Part shown: positions 49,956 through 62,957 of the stretch, one piece after another
How positions within the stretch are numbered: position 1 is the stretch's first letter
Layout of the letters: the number at the start of each line of letters is the position of its first letter
NCBI GenBank assembly: GCA_958496175.1
Contig: OY292278.1
Span: forward strand, 1-64,000
From: Sisyra terminalis
Lineage: Eukaryota; Arthropoda; Insecta; Neuroptera; Sisyridae
DNA: 64,000 nucleotides
Direction: 5' to 3'
Notes under the pieces: generated by a model
Told to the model about the DNA's origin: nothing
Seen by the model: only the letters and a program-made list of their open reading frames with translations
The model's database searches: none
Program-made: the position numbers and the translations under genes

Positions 49956-52900
49956 ATTTTCTAAACTGGTAAAAATCAATACAAAATTGAACAGTCTTTT
50001 GAAATATAAATTTTCCTCGTTTGTTAAATTCAAATTTTCTCACAATTTTAAAAATCAATACAAAATTGAACAGTCTTTTCAAATATAAATTCTCCTCGTT
50101 TGTTAAATTCAAATTTTCTAAACTAGTAAAAATCAATACAAAATTGAACAGTCTTTTCAAATATAAATTTTCCTCGTTTGTTAAATTCAAATTTTCTCAC
50201 AATTTTAAAAATCAATACAAAATTGAACAGTCTTTTCAAATATAAATTCTCCTCGTTTGTTAAATTCAAATTTTCTAAACTAGTAAAATTCAACACAAAA
50301 TTGAACAGTCTTTTCAAATATAAATTTTCCTCGTTTGTTAAATTCAAATTTTCTCACAATTTTAAAAATCAATACAAAATTGAACAGTCTTTTCAAATAT
50401 AAATTCTCCTCGTTTGTTAAATTCAAATTTTCTAAACTAGTAAAAATCAATACAAAATTGAACAGTCTTTTCAAATATAAATTTTCCTCGTTTGTTAAAT
50501 TCAAATTTTCTCACAATTTTAAAAATCAATACAAAATTGAACAGTCTTTTCAAATATAAATTCTCCTCGTTTGTTAAATTCAAATTTTCTAAACTAGTAA
50601 AATTCAACACAAAATTGAACAGTCTTTTCAAATATAAATTTTCCTCGTTTGTTAAATTCAAATTTTCTCACAATTTTAAAAATCAATACAAAATTGAACA
50701 GTCTTTTCAAATATAAATTCTCCTCGTTTGTTAAATTCAAATTTTCTAAACTAGTAAAATTCAACACAAAATTGAACAGTCTTTTCAAATATAAATTTTC
50801 CTCGTTTGTTAAATTCAAATTTTCTAAACTGCTAAAAATCAATACAAAATTGAACAGTCTTTTGAAATATAAATTTTCCTCGTTTGTTAAATTCAAATTT
50901 TCTCACAATTGTAAAAATCAATACAAAATTGAACAGTCTTTTCACATATAAAGTTTCCTCGTTTGTTAAATTCAAATTTTCTTAACTGGTAAAAATCAAT
51001 ACAAAATTGAACAGTCTTTTCAAATATAAATTTTCCTCGTTTGTTAAATTCAAATTTTCTAAACTGGTAAAAATCAATACAAAATTGAACAGTCTTTTCA
51101 AATATAAATTTTCCTCGTTTGTTAAATTCAAATTTTCTAAACTAGTAAAATTCAACACAAAATTGAACAGTCTTTTCAAATATAAATTTTCCTCGTTTGT
51201 TAAATTCAAATTTACTCACAATTGTAAAAATCAATACAAAATTGAACAGTCTTTTTACATATAAATTTTCCTCGATTGTTAAATTCAAATTTTCTCACAA
51301 TTGTAAAAATCAATACAAAATTGAACAGTCTTTTCAAATATAAATTTTCCTCGTTTGTTAAATTCAAATTTTCTCACAATTTTAAAAATCAATACAAAAT
51401 TGAACAGTCTTTTCACATATAAATTTTCCTCGTTTGTTAAATTCAAATTTTCTAAACTGGTAAAAATCAATACAAAATTGAACAGTCTTTTCAAATATAA
51501 ATTTTCCTCGTTTGTTAAATTCAAATTTTCTCACAATTGTAAAAATCAATACAAAATTGAACAGTCTTTTCACATATAAATTTTCCTCGTTTGTTAAATT
51601 CAAATTTTCTAAACTGGTAAAAATCAATACAAAATTGAACAGTCTTTTCAAATATAAATTTTCCTCGTTTGTTAAATTCAAATTTTCTAAACTGGTAAAA
51701 ATCAATACAAAATTGAACAGTCTTTTCAAATATAAATTTTCCTCGTTTGTTAAATTCAAATTTTCTCACAATTGTAAAAATCAATACAAAATTGAACAGT
51801 CTTTTCAAATATAAATTCTCCTCGTTTGTTAAATTCAAATTTTCTAAACTAGTAAAAATCAATACAAAATTGAACAGTCTTTTCTCATATAAATTTTCCT
51901 CGTTTGTTAAATTCAAATTTTCTAAACTGGTAAAAATCAATACAAAATTGAACAGTCTTTTCAAATATAAATTTTCCTCGTTTGTTAAATTCAAATTTTC
52001 TCACAATTGTAAAAATCAATACAAAATTGAACAGTCTTTTTACATATAAATTTTCCTCGTTTGTTAAATTCAAATTTTCTCACAATTGTAAAAATCAATA
52101 CAAAATTGAACAGTCTTTTCACATATAAATTTTCCTCGTTTGTTAAATTCAAATTTTCTAAACTGGTATAAATCAATACAAAATTGAACAGTCTTTTCAA
52201 ATATAAATTTTCCTCGTTTGTTAAATTCAAATTTTCTAAACTGGTAAAAATCAATACAAAATTGAACAGTCTTTTCACATATAAATTTTCCTCGTTTGTT
52301 AAATTCAAATTTTCTAAACTGCTAAAAATCAATACAAAATTGAACAGTCTTTTGAAATATAAATTTTCCTCGTTTGTTAAATTCAAATTTTCTCACAATT
52401 GTAAAAATCAATACAAAATTGAACAGTCTTTTCACATATAAAGTTTCCTCGTTTGTTAAATTCAAATTTTCTTAACTGGTAAAAATCAATACAAAATTGA
52501 ACAGTCTTTTCAAATATAAATTTTCCTCGTTTGTTAAATTCAAATTTTCTAAACTGGTAAAAATCAATACAAAATTGAACAGTCTTTTCAAATATAAATT
52601 TTCCTCGTTTGTTAAATTCAAATTTTCTCACAATTTTAAAAATCAATACAAAATTGAACAGTCTTTTCAAATATAAATTCTCCTCGTTTGTTAAATTCAA
52701 ATTTTCTAAACTAGTAAAAATCAATACAAAATTGAACAGTCTTTTCAAATATAAATTTTCCTCGTTTGTTAAATTCAAATTTTCTCACAATTTTAAAAAT
52801 CAATACAAAATTGAACAGTCTTTTCAAATATAAATTCTCCTCGTTTGTTAAATTCAAATTTTCTAAACTAGTAAAATTCAACACAAAATTGAACAGTCTT

Positions 52901-53472
52901 TTCAAATATAAATTTTCCTCGTTTGTTAAATTCAAATTTACTCACAATTGTAAAAATCAATACAAAATTGAACAGTCTTTTTACATATAAATTTTCCTCG
53001 ATTGTTAAATTCAAATTTTCTCACAATTGTAAAAATCAATACAAAATTGAACAGTCTTTTCAAATATAAATTTTCCTCGTTTGTTAAATTCAAATTTTCT
53101 CACAATTGTAAAAATCAATACAAAATTGAACAGTCTTTTCACATATAAAGTTTCCTCGTTTGTTAAATTCAAATTTTCTTAACTGGTAAAAATCAATACA
53201 AAATTGAACAGTCTTTTCACATATAAATTTTCCTCGTTTGTTAAATTCAAATTTTCTAAACTGGTAAAAATCAATACAAAATTGAACAGTCTTTTCAAAT
53301 ATAAATTTTCCTCGTTTGTTAAATTCAAATTTTCTCACAATTTTAAAAATCAATACAAAATTGAACAGTCTTTTCAAATATAAATTCTCCTCGTTTGTTA
53401 AATTCAAATTTTCTAAACTAGTAAAAATCAATACAAAATTGAACAGTCTTTTCAAATATAAATTTTCCTCGT

Positions 53473-56400
53473 TTGTTAAATTCAAATTTTCTCACAATTT
53501 TAAAAATCAATACAAAATTGAACAGTCTTTTCAAATATAAATTCTCCTCGTTTGTTAAATTCAAATTTTCTAAACTAGTAAAATTCAACACAAAATTGAA
53601 CAGTCTTTTCAAATATAAATTTTCCTCGTTTGTTAAATTCAAATTTTCTCACAATTTTAAAAATCAATACAAAATTGAACAGTCTTTTCAAATATAAATT
53701 CTCCTCGTTTGTTAAATTCAAATTTTCTAAACTAGTAAAAATCAATACAAAATTGAACAGTCTTTTCAAATATAAATTTTCCTCGTTTGTTAAATTCAAA
53801 TTTTCTCACAATTTTAAAAATCAATACAAAATTGAACAGTCTTTTCAAATATAAATTCTCCTCGTTTGTTAAATTCAAATTTTCTAAACTAGTAAAATTC
53901 AACACAAAATTGAACAGTCTTTTCAAATATAAATTTTCCTCGTTTGTTAAATTCAAATTTTCTAAACTGGTAAAAATCAATACAAAATTGAACAGTCTTT
54001 TCACATATAAATTTTCCTCGTTTGTTAAATTCAAATTTTCTAAACTGCTAAAAATCAATACAAAATTGAACAGTCTTTTGAAATATAAATTTTCCTCGTT
54101 TGTTAAATTCAAATTTTCTCACAATTGTAAAAATCAATACAAAATTGAACAGTCTTTTCACATATAAAGTTTCCTCGTTTGTTAAATTCAAATTTTCTTA
54201 ACTGGTAAAAATCAATACAAAATTGAACAGTCTTTTCACATATAAATTTTCCTCGTTTGTTAAATTCAAATTTTCTAAACTGGTAAAAATCAATACAAAA
54301 TTGAACAGTCTTTTCAAATATAAATTTTCCTCGTTTGTTAAATTCAAATTTTCTCACAATTTTAAAAATCAATACAAAATTGAACAGTCTTTTCAAATAT
54401 AAATTCTCCTCGTTTGTTAAATTCAAATTTTCTAAACTAGTAAAAATCAATACAAAATTGAACAGTCTTTTCAAATATAAATTTTCCTCGTTTGTTAAAT
54501 TCAAATTTTCTCACAATTTTAAAAATCAATACAAAATTGAACAGTCTTTTCAAATATAAATTCTCCTCGTTTGTTAAATTCAAATTTTCTAAACTAGTAA
54601 AATTCAACACAAAATTGAACAGTCTTTTCAAATATAAATTTTCCTCGTTTGTTAAATTCAAATTTTCTCACAATTTTAAAAATCAATACAAAATTGAACA
54701 GTCTTTTCAAATATAAATTCTCCTCGTTTGTTAAATTCAAATTTTCTAAACTAGTAAAAATCAATACAAAATTGAACAGTCTTTTCAAATATAAATTTTC
54801 CTCGTTTGTTAAATTCAAATTTTCTCACAATTTTAAAAATCAATACAAAATTGAACAGTCTTTTCAAATATAAATTCTCCTCGTTTGTTAAATTCAAATT
54901 TTCTAAACTAGTAAAATTCAACACAAAATTGAACAGTCTTTTCAAATATAAATTTTCCTCGTTTGTTAAATTCAAATTTTCTCACAATTTTAAAAATCAA
55001 TACAAAATTGAACAGTCTTTTCAAATATAAATTCTCCTCGTTTGTTAAATTCAAATTTTCTAAACTAGTAAAATTCAACACAAAATTGAACAGTCTTTTC
55101 AAATATAAATTTTCCTCGTTTGTTAAATTCAAATTTTCTAAACTGCTAAAAATCAATACAAAATTGAACAGTCTTTTGAAATATAAATTTTCCTCGTTTG
55201 TTAAATTCAAATTTTCTCACAATTGTAAAAATCAATACAAAATTGAACAGTCTTTTCACATATAAAGTTTCCTCGTTTGTTAAATTCAAATTTTCTTAAC
55301 TGGTAAAAATCAATACAAAATTGAACAGTCTTTTCAAATATAAATTTTCCTCGTTTGTTAAATTCAAATTTTCTAAACTGGTAAAAATCAATACAAAATT
55401 GAACAGTCTTTTCAAATATAAATTTTCCTCGTTTGTTAAATTCAAATTTTCTCACAATTTTAAAAATCAATACAAAATTGAACAGTCTTTTCAAATATAA
55501 ATTCTCCTCGTTTGTTAAATTCAAATTTTCTAAACTAGTAAAAATCAATACAAAATTGAACAGTCTTTTCAAATATAAATTTTCCTCGTTTGTTAAATTC
55601 AAATTTTCTCACAATTTTAAAAATCAATACAAAATTGAACAGTCTTTTCAAATATAAATTCTCCTCGTTTGTTAAATTCAAATTTTCTAAACTAGTAAAA
55701 TTCAACACAAAATTGAACAGTCTTTTCAAATATAAATTTTCCTCGTTTGTTAAATTCAAATTTACTCACAATTGTAAAAATCAATACAAAATTGAACAGT
55801 CTTTTTACATATAAATTTTCCTCGATTGTTAAATTCAAATTTTCTCACAATTGTAAAAATCAATACAAAATTGAACAGTCTTTTCAAATATAAATTTTCC
55901 TCGTTTGTTAAATTCAAATTTTCTCACAATTTTAAAAATCAATACAAAATTGAACAGTCTTTTCACATATAAATTTTCCTCGTTTGTTAAATTCAAATTT
56001 TCTAAACTGGTAAAAATCAATACAAAATTGAACAGTCTTTTCAAATATAAATTTTCCTCGTTTGTTAAATTCAAATTTTCTCACAATTTTAAAAATCAAT
56101 ACAAAATTGAACAGTCTTTTCAAATATAAATTCTCCTCGTTTGTTAAATTCAAATTTTCTAAACTAGTAAAATTCAACACAAAATTGAACAGTCTTTTCA
56201 AATATAAATTTTCCTCGTTTGTTAAATTCAAATTTTCTCACAATTTTAAAAATCAATACAAAATTGAACAGTCTTTTCAAATATAAATTCTCCTCGTTTG
56301 TTAAATTCAAATTTTCTAAACTAGTAAAAATCAATACAAAATTGAACAGTCTTTTCAAATATAAATTTTCCTCGTTTGTTAAATTCAAATTTTCTCACAA

Positions 56401-58650
56401 TTTTAAAAATCAATACAAAATTGAACAGTCTTTTCAAATATAAATTCTCCTCGTTTGTTAAATTCAAATTTTCTAAACTAGTAAAATTCAACACAAAATT
56501 GAACAGTCTTTTCAAATATAAATTTTCCTCGTTTGTTAAATTCAAATTTTCTAAACTGGTAAAAATCAATACAAAATTGAACAGTCTTTTCACATATAAA
56601 TTTTCCTCGTTTGTTAAATTCAAATTTTCTAAACTGCTAAAAATCAATACAAAATTGAACAGTCTTTTGAAATATAAATTTTCCTCGTTTGTTAAATTCA
56701 AATTTTCTCACAATTGTAAAAATCAATACAAAATTGAACAGTCTTTTCACATATAAAGTTTCCTCGTTTGTTAAATTCAAATTTTCTTAACTGGTAAAAA
56801 TCAATACAAAATTGAACAGTCTTTTCACATATAAATTTTCCTCGTTTGTTAAATTCAAATTTTCTAAACTGGTAAAAATCAATACAAAATTGAACAGTCT
56901 TTTCAAATATAAATTTTCCTCGTTTGTTAAATTCAAATTTTCTCACAATTTTAAAAATCAATACAAAATTGAACAGTCTTTTCAAATATAAATTCTCCTC
57001 GTTTGTTAAATTCAAATTTTCTAAACTAGTAAAAATCAATACAAAATTGAACAGTCTTTTCAAATATAAATTTTCCTCGTTTGTTAAATTCAAATTTTCT
57101 CACAATTTTAAAAATCAATACAAAATTGAACAGTCTTTTCAAATATAAATTCTCCTCGTTTGTTAAATTCAAATTTTCTAAACTAGTAAAATTCAACACA
57201 AAATTGAACAGTCTTTTCAAATATAAATTTTCCTCGTTTGTTAAATTCAAATTTTCTCACAATTTTAAAAATCAATACAAAATTGAACAGTCTTTTCAAA
57301 TATAAATTCTCCTCGTTTGTTAAATTCAAATTTTCTAAACTAGTAAAAATCAATACAAAATTGAACAGTCTTTTCAAATATAAATTTTCCTCGTTTGTTA
57401 AATTCAAATTTTCTCACAATTTTAAAAATCAATACAAAATTGAACAGTCTTTTCAAATATAAATTCTCCTCGTTTGTTAAATTCAAATTTTCTAAACTAG
57501 TAAAATTCAACACAAAATTGAACAGTCTTTTCAAATATAAATTTTCCTCGTTTGTTAAATTCAAATTTTCTCACAATTTTAAAAATCAATACAAAATTGA
57601 ACAGTCTTTTCAAATATAAATTCTCCTCGTTTGTTAAATTCAAATTTTCTAAACTAGTAAAATTCAACACAAAATTGAACAGTCTTTTCAAATATAAATT
57701 TTCCTCGTTTGTTAAATTCAAATTTTCTAAACTGCTAAAAATCAATACAAAATTGAACAGTCTTTTGAAATATAAATTTTCCTCGTTTGTTAAATTCAAA
57801 TTTTCTCACAATTGTAAAAATCAATACAAAATTGAACAGTCTTTTCACATATAAAGTTTCCTCGTTTGTTAAATTCAAATTTTCTTAACTGGTAAAAATC
57901 AATACAAAATTGAACAGTCTTTTCAAATATAAATTTTCCTCGTTTGTTAAATTCAAATTTTCTAAACTGGTAAAAATCAATACAAAATTGAACAGTCTTT
58001 TCAAATATAAATTTTCCTCGTTTGTTAAATTCAAATTTTCTCACAATTTTAAAAATCAATACAAAATTGAACAGTCTTTTCAAATATAAATTCTCCTCGT
58101 TTGTTAAATTCAAATTTTCTAAACTAGTAAAAATCAATACAAAATTGAACAGTCTTTTCAAATATAAATTTTCCTCGTTTGTTAAATTCAAATTTTCTCA
58201 CAATTTTAAAAATCAATACAAAATTGAACAGTCTTTTCAAATATAAATTCTCCTCGTTTGTTAAATTCAAATTTTCTAAACTAGTAAAATTCAACACAAA
58301 ATTGAACAGTCTTTTCAAATATAAATTTTCCTCGTTTGTTAAATTCAAATTTACTCACAATTGTAAAAATCAATACAAAATTGAACAGTCTTTTTACATA
58401 TAAATTTTCCTCGATTGTTAAATTCAAATTTTCTCACAATTGTAAAAATCAATACAAAATTGAACAGTCTTTTCAAATATAAATTTTCCTCGTTTGTTAA
58501 ATTCAAATTTTCTCACAATTTTAAAAATCAATACAAAATTGAACAGTCTTTTCACATATAAATTTTCCTCGTTTGTTAAATTCAAATTTTCTAAACTGGT
58601 AAAAATCAATACAAAATTGAACAGTCTTTTCAAATATAAATTTTCCTCGT
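53473..58650 (+). repeat. Tandem higher-order duplication, 2589-bp unit x 2, with an internal 1019-bp duplication
   Basis: 53473-56061 and 56062-58650 carry the same order of variants head-to-tail (about 33 monomers). Part of the first copy (53090-53860) itself recurs at 54109 with 1019-bp offset (13 monomers), marked by AAACTGG-ending units with TTTCACATATAA after AAAGTTTCCTCG. Confidence 0.85.
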
Positions 58651-60613
58651 TTGTTAAATTCAAATTTTCTCACAATTGTAAAAATCAATACAAAATTGAA
58701 CAGTCTTTTTACATATAAATTTTCCTCGATTGTTAAATTCAAATTTTCTCACAATTGTAAAAATCAATACAAAATTGAACAGTCTTTTCAAATATAAATT
58801 TTCCTCGTTTGTTAAATTCAAATTTTCTCACAATTTTAAAAATCAATACAAAATTGAACAGTCTTTTCACATATAAATTTTCCTCGTTTGTTAAATTCAA
58901 ATTTTCTAAACTGGTAAAAATCAATACAAAATTGAACAGTCTTTTCAAATATAAATTTTCCTCGTTTGTTAAATTCAAATTTTCTCACAATTGTAAAAAT
59001 CAATACAAAATTGAACAGTCTTTTCAAATATAAATTCTCCTCGTTTGTTAAATTCAAATTTTCTAAACTAGTAAAAATCAATACAAAATTGAACAGTCTT
59101 TTCAAATATAAATTTTCCTCGTTTGTTAAATTCAAATTTTCTAAACTGGTAAAAATCAATACAAAATTGAACAGTCTTTTCAAATATAAATTTTCCTCGT
59201 TTGTTAAATTCAAATTTTCTAAACTGGTAAAAATCAATACAAAATCGAACAGTCTTTTCAAATATAAATTTTCCTCGTTTGTTAAATTCAAATTTTCTCA
59301 CAATTGTAAAAATCAATACAAAATTGAACAGTCTTTTTACATATAAATTTTCCTCGTTTGTTAAATTCAAATTTTCTCACAATTGTAAAAATCAATACAA
59401 AATTGAACAGTCTTTTCACATATAAATTTTCCTCGTTTGTTAAATTCAAATTTTCTAAACTGGTATAAATCAATACAAAATTGAACAGTCTTTTCAAATA
59501 TAAATTTTCCTCGTTTGTTAAATTCAAATTTTCTAAACTGGTAAAAATCAATACAAAATTGAACAGTCTTTTCACATATAAATTTTCCTCGTTTGTTAAA
59601 TTCAAATTTTCTAAACTGCTAAAAATCAATACAAAATTGAACAGTCTTTTCAAATAAAAATTTTCCTCGTTTGTTAAATTCAAATTTTCTCACAATTGTA
59701 AAAATCAATACAAAATTGAACAGTCTTTTCACATATAAATTTTCCTCGTTTGTTAAATTCAAATTTTCTAAACTGGTAAAAATCAATACAAAATTGAACA
59801 GTCTTTTCAAATATAAATTTTCCTCGTTTGTTAAATTCAAATTTTCTAAACTGGTAAAAATCAATACAAAATTGAACAGTCTTTTCAAATATAAATTTTC
59901 CTCGTTTGTTAAATTCAAATTTTCTCACAATTGTAAAAATCAATACAAAATTGAACAGTCTTTTCAAATATAAATTCTCCTCGTTTGTTAAATTCAAATT
60001 TTCTAAACTAGTAAAAATCAATACAAAATTGAACAGTCTTTTCTCATATAAATTTTCCTCGTTTGTTAAATTCAAATTTTCTAAACTGGTAAAAATCAAT
60101 ACAAAATTGAACAGTCTTTTCAAATATAAATTTTCCTCGTTTGTTAAATTCAAATTTTCTCACAATAGTAAAAATCAATACAAAATTGAACAGTCTTTTC
60201 AAATATAAATTTTCCTCGTTTGTTAAATTCAAATTTTCTCACAATTGTAAAAATCAATACAAAAGTTAACAGTCTTTTCAAATATAAATTTTCCTCGTTT
60301 GTTAAATTCTAATTTTCTCACAATTGTAAAAATCAATACAAAATTGAACAGTCTTTTCAAATATAAATTTTCCTCGTTTGTTAAATTCAAATTTTCTCAC
60401 AATTGTAAAAATCAATACAAAATTGAACAGTCTTTTCAAATATAAATTTTCCTCGTTTGTTAAATTCAAATTTTCTCACAATTGTAAAAATCAATACAAA
60501 ATTGAACAGTCTTTTCACATATAAATTTTCCTCGTTTGTTAAATTCAAATTTTCTAAACTGGTAAAAATCAATACAAAATTGAACAGTCTTTTCAAATAT
60601 AAATTTTCCTCGT

Positions 60614-62957
60614 TTGTTAAATTCAAATTTTCTCACAATTTTAAAAATCAATACAAAATTGAACAGTCTTTTCAAATATAAATTCTCCTCGTTTGTTAAA
60701 TTCAAATTTTCTAAACTAGTAAAAATCAATACAAAATTGAACAGTCTTTTCAAATATAAATTTTCCTCGTTTGTTAAATTCAAATTTTCTCACAATTGTA
60801 AAAATCAATACAAAATTGAACAGTCTTTTCAAATATAAATTTTCCTCGTTTGTTAAATTCAAATTTTCTCACAATTTTAAAAATCAATACAAAATTGAAC
60901 AGTCTTTTCACATATAAATTTTCCTCGTTTGTTAAATTCAAATTTTCTAAACTGGTATAAATCAATACAAAATTGAACAGTCTTTTCAAATATAAATTCT
61001 CCTCGTTTGTTAAATTCAAATTTTCTAAACTAGTAAAAATCAATACAAAATTGAACAGTCTTTTCAAATATAAATTTTCCTCGTTTGTTAAATTCAAATT
61101 TTCTCACAATTTTAAAAATCAATACAAAATTGAACAGTCTTTTTACATATAAATTTTCCTCGTTTGTTAAATTCAAATTTTCTCACAATTGTAAAAATCA
61201 ATACAAAATTGAACAGTCTTTTCAAATATAAATTTTCCTCGTTTGTTAAATTCAAATTTTCTCACAATTGTAAAAATCAATACAAAATTGAACAGTCTTT
61301 TCACATATAAATTTTCCTCGTTTGTTAAATTCAAATTTTCTCACAATTTTAAAAATCAATACAAAATTGAACAGTCTTTTCACATATAAATTTTCCTCGT
61401 TTGTTAAATTCAAATTTTCTCACAATTGTAAAAATCAATACAAAATTGAACAGTCTTTTCACATATAAATTTTCCTCGTTTGTTAAATTCAAATTTTCTA
61501 AACTGGTAAAAATCAATACAAAATTGAACAGTCTTTTCAAATATAAATTTTCCTCGTTTGTTAAATTCAAATTTTCTCACAATTTTAAAAATCAATACAA
61601 AAGTTAACAGTCTTTTCAAATATAAATTTTCCTCGTTTGTTAAATTCTAATTTTCTCACAATTGTAAAAATCAATACAAAATTGAACAGTCTTTTCAAAT
61701 ATAAATTTTCCTCGTTTGTTAAATTCAAATTTTCTCACAATTTTAAAAATCAATACAAAATTGAACAGTCTTTTCACATATAAATTTTCCTCGTTTGTTA
61801 AATTCAAATTTTCTCACAATTTTAAAAATCAATACAAAATTGAACAGTCTTTTCACATATAAATTTTCCTCGTTTGTTAAATTCAAATTTTCTAAACTGG
61901 TAAAAATCAATACAAAATTGAACAGTCTTTTCAAATATAAATTTTCCTCGTTTGTTAAATTCAAATTTTCTCACAATTTTAAAAATCAATACAAAATTGA
62001 ACAGTCTTTTCAAATATAAATTCTCCTCGTTTGTTAAATTCAAATTTTCTAAACTAGTAAAAATCAATACAAAATTGAACAGTCTTTTCAAATATAAATT
62101 TTCCTCGTTTGTTAAATTCAAATTTTCTCACAATTGTAAAAATCAATACAAAATTGAACAGTCTTTTCAAATATAAATTTTCCTCGTTTGTTAAATTCAA
62201 ATTTTCTCACAATTTTAAAAATCAATACAAAATTGAACAGTCTTTTCACATATAAATTTTCCTCGTTTGTTAAATTCAAATTTTCTAAACTGGTATAAAT
62301 CAATACAAAATTGAACAGTCTTTTCAAATATAAATTCTCCTCGTTTGTTAAATTCAAATTTTCTAAACTAGTAAAAATCAATACAAAATTGAACAGTCTT
62401 TTCAAATATAAATTTTCCTCGTTTGTTAAATTCAAATTTTCTCACAATTTTAAAAATCAATACAAAATTGAACAGTCTTTTTACATATAAATTTTCCTCG
62501 TTTGTTAAATTCAAATTTTCTCACAATTGTAAAAATCAATACAAAATTGAACAGTCTTTTCAAATATAAATTTTCCTCGTTTGTTAAATTCAAATTTTCT
62601 CACAATTGTAAAAATCAATACAAAATTGAACAGTCTTTTCACATATAAATTTTCCTCGTTTGTTAAATTCAAATTTTCTCACAATTTTAAAAATCAATAC
62701 AAAATTGAACAGTCTTTTCACATATAAATTTTCCTCGTTTGTTAAATTCAAATTTTCTCACAATTGTAAAAATCAATACAAAATTGAACAGTCTTTTCAC
62801 ATATAAATTTTCCTCGTTTGTTAAATTCAAATTTTCTAAACTGGTAAAAATCAATACAAAATTGAACAGTCTTTTCAAATATAAATTTTCCTCGTTTGTT
62901 AAATTCAAATTTTCTCACAATTTTAAAAATCAATACAAAAGTTAACAGTCTTTTCAA
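60614..62957 (+). repeat. 1338-bp higher-order duplication
   Basis: Variant order from 60614 to 61619 recurs from 61952 to 62957 (offset 1338, 17 monomers), including the rare ACAAAAGTTAACAGTC unit followed by AAATTCTAATTTTC. The same pair also appears near 60262, 63175 and 63884. Confidence 0.85.
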